64,000 nt of DNA from Acanthamoeba castellanii str. Neff (lineage: Eukaryota; Discosea; Longamoebia; Acanthamoebidae), in contig NW_004457269.1 in assembly GCF_000313135.1 (NCBI RefSeq), forward strand, positions 119,873-183,872. The letters are read 5' to 3'. Positions within the stretch are counted from its first letter, which is position 1, and each line of letters starts with the position of its first letter. Position numbers and translations under genes: made by a program. Of the stretch, positions 58,277-64,000 are shown piece by piece. Under the pieces are notes generated by a model that made no database searches, had not been told where the DNA came from, and saw only the letters and a program-made list of their open reading frames with translations.

Positions 58277-59512
58277 TCAGACGGGCGAGGCGTCCTGCTT
58301 GGCGCCGCCTGCGCCGCCGCCGGTCTCGCCGAGGAGCTCATCGAGCCCCTCCATGACCTTCTCCATCGCCGGCCGCTTGCCGGCGCTCTTGTGCCAACAG
58401 CTCTTGATCAGCTTCTGGAACTTGGGCTGACAGTCGTCGGGGATCTGCGGCCGCCGGCCCTCCAGGACGTCGAGCGACACGCCCATGAAGTTGCGCCCGC
58501 CGTAGGGCTGCTTCCGCGTAAGCACCTCCCACATGATAATGCCGAAGCTGTACACGTCCGCCGTCTCGCTGTACTTCTCTCCGCGGATCACCTCCGGCGC
58601 TATGCACGCAATCAATCGAACACGAGTGTTAGCCGTGTGCGTGGTGCGTGGTGGTGCGTGGTGGTGCGTGGTGCGTGGTGCGTACCGGTCCAGCAGGGCG
58701 TGCCGCAGCGGGTCATGGTGGCGTTCTCCTCTTTGATGCGCGCGAAGCCGAAGTCGGCCACCTTCAGGCTCCAGTCCTCGTCGACGAGCAGGTTGGACGG
58801 CTTGAGGTCGCGGTGCACTATGCTCAGGGAGTGCAGGTAGGCGATGCCCTTTGCCGCGCTCTTGAGCATAGACAGGCGCTGGCGCCACGGCAGCTTGATG
58901 CTCGCGTCGTGCAGCACCAGCTTCAGGTCGCCCCGCGCCACGTACTCGGTCAGGATGCTCAGGTTGGGCCTCTTGATGCACGCACCTGCACCACCCACCA
59001 CAACACACGTCAGCTCGTCGTGTCGTGTCGTTGGTCGTGTTGTTGGTCGTGTCGTGTACCGATGAAGAGGACCACGTTGGGGTGTTGGAGTTCGGAGAGG
59101 AAGGCCATCTCGGCGCGGAACTCGAGCATGCGCCGCTCGTCAATCTTTTGGTTGATGAACTTCTTTACGGCCACGTCGACGTTCTTCCACTTGGCCCGGT
59201 AGACCACGCCGTAGGAGCCCATCCCGATCTGGTCGCCCAGCTGGACGTCCTGGTAGTCGATCACCCACCGGCACAGGTTGGCCGACATGAGGAACGAGTC
59301 CTCGGGGAAGGCCAGGTCGTCGCCCACCACCGACCTCACCGCACCGTCCGTCGAGCCCGACGCGCCGCTCCGCGTGTCCGACGACACCCCGCCGAAGAAC
59401 CGCGCCTCCAGCCCGCGCACCTTGAGCTCGTACAACTTGATATCTGTACCGACGCGCGCGATAAATGTTAGATGACGAGGATGAAGAGGATTATGATGAT
59501 AAAGATGTTGAC

Positions 59513-59550
<38 letters not shown>

Positions 59551-62500
59551 CGATGATGATGAGAACGAATAAGGCACCTTGGGCTTCGGTGACCTTGATC
59601 TTGCCGAGGGAGCGCAGCCGGCCCTTCTCAAGGACGAGATCAGAGTCGCGCGCGCTATCGAAGGCGGCGGCGGTGATGATGATCTGGCCGCCGTGGGTCA
59701 TGGCCGTGATGCGCGCGGCGGTGTTGACCACGGGACCCGTGTAGCTCACGCGCCGGCTGGTGGGGTCCTTCACGGACTTGGTCGCGCCGTAGTCGACGCC
59801 CATCCGCACGCGGAGCCCGCGGAAAAGCACGCGGTCGTCGGTGTTGCCGCACTCCTCGCCGGCGCCCGGGTGCTCGAGCAGCCGCGCGGGCCAGTCCACC
59901 TCGAGCAGCTTGACCTGCGCGGCCGAGCACCACTCGAGCGCGTCGGTCGTGTCCTGGAACGCGACGCAGAAGGAGCCCTCGCCGTCGTTGAAACGGTCCT
60001 TGGCCGACACCACCTCGTAGCCGCCGAACTTGCGGATGAGCGACCGCAGGACGTCGTTGTGCAGCAGCGTGGCGTCGCGCATGGCCTCGGGGTCGTGCTG
60101 CCACAGGGTGGCCGCGCGTGTGATATCGGAGAACACGATCGCCATCTCGCCGTGCGGCGGCCGCCCCGGTCCCGCGGCCACGGCGCCCGAGAGGCCACTG
60201 CTGTTGTCGTCGTCATCGCCCGACGTAGAGGAGTGGCCCGACGGCAGGGTCCACGACCCATTGACGTCCTTGCCGTGCACCCGGCTCGACCCGGACGTGG
60301 AGCTGTGGCTGGTCGAGGTGCCAACGTCGGTGCTGAGACGGGTCATGATCTCGAGGAACGTGGGGCGGATGACCGGGTCCTGGTGCCAGCAGGCCGTCAT
60401 GAGGTCGATGTAGTCCACCGGGGCGTCGTGAGTGTTCGGCACCTCCGGCCGCAGCTTGTCCCTCAGCACTGCCACCGCCACCGCCGCCGGGCTGTCGCCG
60501 ACCACGCATGCTTAGGTGTGAGAAACATGGCTCGGAGTTAAAAAAAACTGTCAAAGGGGTGTACCTAAGTCCGATGTAGGGCTGCTCGCGCGTCAGAAGC
60601 TCCCAGAGGACGATGCCAAAGCTGCGCCGTGGCACCAACAACAACAACAACACGAGGTGAGTCTGGCTGGCCTCTCGCCGCCAAAAGAAAACGGGTGGTG
60701 TGGTGCGCACCTGTAGACGTCAGAGAGAATGAAGTCGGTGCTGGGCGACTCGGCCAACACCTCCGGGGCCGTCCAGTATATGGAGCCCACGGCGATGTCG
60801 GTCTCCTTCTCCTCGCGCAGCTTGGTGAGGCCAAAGTCGCTGATCTTGACGTTCCACTTGGCGTCGAGCAGGATGTTGAGCGACTTGAGGTCGCGGTGCA
60901 CCACGCCGGACGAGTGCAGGAAGTGCATGCCCTTGGCCGCCTGGTAGGCCATCTTGGCCCGCAGCTGGTGCGGGATCACGCTGATGAGCTCATTGTGCAG
61001 CAGCTAAGATCGCCATGCACGAGTCGCATCCCCCACACAGGAGTTAGTCCCACGCTTCGCATTTTTCGGACTTGTAAAAAGAGAAGAACGAAAAAGAAAG
61101 ATAGAGGCGTACGTCGAAGAGGGAGCCGAGGGACATGAACTCCATGACGATGGACATCTGGGGCTTGACCGAGGCGGCCATGAACAGGACCACGTTGGGA
61201 TGGCGCAGCTGGCTCATGATGCGCATCTCGTTCAGGAACTGCTGGCGGGCGGCCTTGGAGTCGCTCACCTCCTGCGTGAGCATCTTGACCGCCACCTCCT
61301 GGTCGCGCCACGTGGCCTTCCACACCTGACCGAAGGAGCCCTCGCCGAGCGGCTGCTGGAGGTCGAGCTCGTTGGCGTTGATCATCCACACCTCGGAGTC
61401 GCGCTTCTGGGACCACCGGCGGCGGAGGAGCACCAGCAGCAGCAGGCCCAGGCAGAGCAGGCCGAGGAAGCCCAGGCCGATGGGGAGCGCGATGGCGAGC
61501 GCGATGGTGATGTCGCTCGACGAGCTCGAGTGGGCGGTGTTGTCCACCTCGCAGACGCTACCGCTGAAGCCCTCCGGGCACTGGCATACGCCGCCCAGGC
61601 AGGTGCCCACGCCGCTGCACATGGCGTCGGTGGCACCGACCGAGGAGTTGCTGGCGAAGCAGGTGCGCCGGGTGAGCGACGTGGTCGAGATACGCACCTC
61701 ATCCGGCGGGTCCATGGGCGAGATGGCGCCGATGTAGTCGGCGTAGACGAGGTCCACGGTGCGGGTGCCCTTCTGAAGGTTGGTGCCGTGGGCGGCCATG
61801 TCGGTGAAGCCGAGGCCGCCGAAGTAGAGGAAGTCGATGGTGGCCACGCTGTAGGCCTTGTCCATGACCAGGTACTCCCACACGCCGGGCGCCACCTCGA
61901 CCTGCACGTCGACCACGCGCAGGCCCACCTGTTCGGCCGGGTTGTAGGTGAAGTTGAGGCCCGACACCTGGAGGTAAGCCACGGCCGAGAGCGAGGCCTC
62001 CGAGCTCTCGTTGAGCATGCCGAGGCCGGTCTCCAGCGTCGACACGATGTACTTGCCCAGCAGGTCGAAGGTGAACACGTAGTTGATGTAGAACGGGAGC
62101 GTGCGCACGATGTTGCCCTGCGTCACGTTGCCCTGCGAGAAACCCGCGCGCAGGCCCGCGCCGTCGAACAGCCCGATCTGGGTCTGGCCGGCCCACTTCA
62201 TGCCGTCGGCGGCCCAGTTGCCGATGGTGCACTGCGCGAACAGGCACCGCTTCTGGAAGCCGAACTCGCCCGTGGCCTCGCCCAGCACCTGGCCGTAGAT
62301 GGAGTCCACCGTCACGAAGCGGTCGATAATGTTGGCCGACAGCGCCGCGTCGTTGGCCACACTCTCATCGAGCAGCACCGTGCCGCCGCTCCATGACGTC
62401 AGCACGCCGAGGCTGTTGAAGGTCAGGTCGAGCCGGCCCAGGCGTCGGCCGTCGTAGCCGGCGCCCACCACCAGGATCGGCTGCTCCCACGCGGCGTTCA

Positions 62501-63691
62501 CCACCGTTGGGTAGCCGCCGGCCACCGTCTCGTAGGCGCCCACGTACGTGCCGTTGGTGTAGAGCTGGCCCGGCACGATCACTACGTCGATCCCTTGCAC
62601 CGACTCCAGCACTGTGCCGGGACGCAGAATTTGTTCAGGAAAAGGAGCGGTCCGTTAAGCTCATTGCGACGAAATTTCAAGCTTGTGCCGGCAGAGTTTC
62701 GGCCGCGGCGAAAACCCACAGCTGATAATTTGAAACACACAAAAGGGAAGACCACACGGGCACACAGTGGTAACCCCGGAATAACAGCACCAGCGGAGAA
62801 GATCTGGAAAAAGATTGAAGATGATGAAGAAAGAGAAGAGGAAGAGCTGGAGTGGGGTGTTGGGTTTTTACCTGAGGCGAGAACAAAGTTGCTGGAGACG
62901 GCGACGATGATCTTGTTGACGCCCATGTTCTGCATGATGCCCACGGCCCGGCGGATGCCGGCCACCTCGTTGGTGGCCGACGTGTTCTGGGGGAAGCTGA
63001 GCAGCGTCGACAGGTCGCCGTTGATGCCGGCCGTGAAGCCCACCAGCTCCCCGCCGCTGTAGTTGAAGGTGGTGAATGCCGGAATGGTGAGGTCCCGGAA
63101 CTCGCGCTGGGCCGCCCAGTTCAGGTTGGCCTCCACGACCACGGTGCCCTGGGCGGTCATGTTGGCCACAAAGTGGGCCAGCGGCCCGAAGCTCAGGATG
63201 TACTCGCGGTAGTTGAAGTGGATGGCGTCGTAGTCCATCGCGCCCATGAAGTAGTACACCGCCTCCTCGCCGTAGGTCTTGAACACGAGCGAGCCCGTGT
63301 CGTAGTCGCTCTGAAACATGTTGCCCGCGTCGAGCAGCAGCACGGGCCTGCCGGCCGCGGCGCCCTCGGCCCGCGCGGCGTCGACGGCGGTCTTGAGGCG
63401 CGGCATGCCGCCGGTGCAGGGCGGGGCGGCGGTGTCGGCGTAGGCGTAGGCCGCGGCGGTGGTGTTGTAGAGGAGGGTGCACGGGTTGTCGTTGTTGTCG
63501 ACGGCCACGGTCTGCGCGGCGAGGTCGCTCGTGTGGAGCAGCGTGAGCGAGAAGCCGCTCACTACACCTCCGCTTCTGCCTCCATGCTGTGCTATTGACA
63601 GCAAAAAGATGAAGGTGAAGAAGTTGAAAGAGTGAAGGGGGAAGGAGAAGGAGAGTCGAGGCGCCACTCGAGGTCGGGGGAGGGCAGCCAT
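58277..63691 (-). CDS. 5'-nucleotidase-like receptor kinase-cyclase-kinase
   Basis: Read leftwards: a hydrophobic N-terminus ([17 protein letters not shown]), a two-domain ectodomain resembling 5'-nucleotidase ([41 protein letters not shown]; then [47 protein letters not shown]; about 63580-61760), an EGF-like knot ([20 protein letters not shown]; about 61620-61545), a TM helix ([20 protein letters not shown]; about 61490-61420), kinase 1 ([38 protein letters not shown]), a class III cyclase domain ([29 protein letters not shown]; about 60155-59580) and kinase 2 ([36 protein letters not shown]). Both kinases retain Lys, HRD and DFG. The ectodomain lacks nearly all nucleotidase metal ligands. 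Start 63691 is the ATG before [14 protein letters not shown]; stop 58277-58279. Confidence 0.88.
59494..59553. repeat. (GAT)n trinucleotide microsatellite
   Basis: A GAT run of roughly 50-60 bases in the intron between the cyclase exon ending KVTEAQ and the kinase-2 linker exon starting IKLYELKV. Splicing GCC CAA G / AT ATC restores Asp and removes it. Confidence 0.9.
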
Positions 63692-64000
63692 CGTGGAGCT
63701 GCTTCTTCCCACGAGAAATGTTGTTTCTTTTGGTGGTCGTACTGCTGGCGAAAAGAGACGGTGGAGTTACGCGGCAAAGGCGAAAACGTGGCGACCCGAA
63801 GACCGTTGGCCCAAACTAAAAAAACTGGCCAATGGGCGCACCTGAACAAAGGAAATGCATGGCACGCAAGCAACGGAAATTCCCTACTGGTACCACCCGA
63901 TTGCTGGGTGAGCCTCTTTTCAGACTATTGACGAGCAACGCGGAGCTCCAGATCTCCGAGTGGTTGAGCTGACACTCATGTTCGCCGCGCGCCAGTTGGT
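63692..64000. other. 5' flank of the receptor kinase-cyclase gene
   Basis: Presumed promoter and 5' UTR for the minus-strand receptor. Small open frames on both strands have no recognisable content and the right edge may enter another gene. Confidence 0.4.

Noticed and set aside
59468..59575. Poly-Ile stretch that could look like a transmembrane helix after the cyclase
   Set aside because: It is a (GAT)n repeat read through an intron; splicing at the GTGCC donor gives a phase-correct join to IKLYELKV.
61200..62396. A 398-codon plus-strand open frame opposite the receptor ectodomain
   Set aside because: It lies antisense to a well-supported coding exon, is His/Arg/Val-biased and has no recognisable domain; high GC at third positions opens such shadows.
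41893..63691. Possibility that the two receptor kinases form a recent duplicate pair
   Set aside because: Their ectodomains, domain orders and catalytic loops (HRDIATRN versus HRDLKxxN) differ too much.

Overview
The window is nuclear DNA from an intron-dense protist. The protein set (RNA polymerase II RPB1 with a heptad CTD, twinfilin, an ARF GTPase, RasGEF modules, kinase-cyclase-kinase receptors, DENN and patatin proteins) and the short GT-AG introns fit an Amoebozoan, most likely an Acanthamoeba-type amoeba. That assignment is my inference from gene content and architecture; no rRNA or mitochondrial marker is present. A run of 42 N shows this is an assembled scaffold. I see no tRNA, rRNA, CRISPR array, transposase or viral gene.

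Layout, left to right: the 3' end of a WD40 protein (+); GAR1 of the H/ACA snoRNP (+); a GPATCH3 homologue (+); a long DENN-WD40 gene of DENND3 type (-) that contains an N gap and a 1.3 kb segment assembled twice; a Rieske oxygenase resembling plant choline monooxygenase (+); RPB1 (+); a STRAP/unrip WD40 protein (+); one very long minus-strand reading path encoding RCC1 repeats followed by two RasGEF_N-RasGEF modules; an ARF GTPase (-); a secreted protein of the neutral ceramidase family (-); a small ankyrin protein (-); a single-pass receptor kinase (-); two adjacent proteins I cannot identify (-); a PH-patatin phospholipase (-); twinfilin (+); and a receptor with a 5'-nucleotidase-like ectodomain, TM segment, kinase, class III cyclase and second kinase (-).

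Themes: nuclear RNA work (GAR1, GPATCH3, RPB1, STRAP) sits in the left 26 kb. Small-GTPase, membrane and cytoskeletal signalling (DENND3-like, RCC1-RasGEF, ARF, patatin, twinfilin, two receptor kinases) dominates the rest. These are independent eukaryotic genes, not an operon. Spacing is tight, often 80-390 bases.

Most notable: (1) the receptor ectodomain looks like a 5'-nucleotidase in which nearly all metal and catalytic positions are replaced, suggesting a ligand sensor; (2) the RCC1 plus double RasGEF architecture; (3) a ceramidase-family protein whose nucleophile motif has Asp in place of Ser; (4) small indels breaking four well conserved genes (RPB1, ARF, twinfilin, second RasGEF), which with the duplicated segment point to consensus and haplotype errors rather than pseudogenes; (5) a splice-donor preference for GTAC, with C-tracts just inside many introns. 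Exon coordinates given for GAR1, GPATCH3, the Rieske oxygenase, RPB1, STRAP, ARF and twinfilin were derived by hand and phase-checked; in the other genes internal exon borders are approximate.
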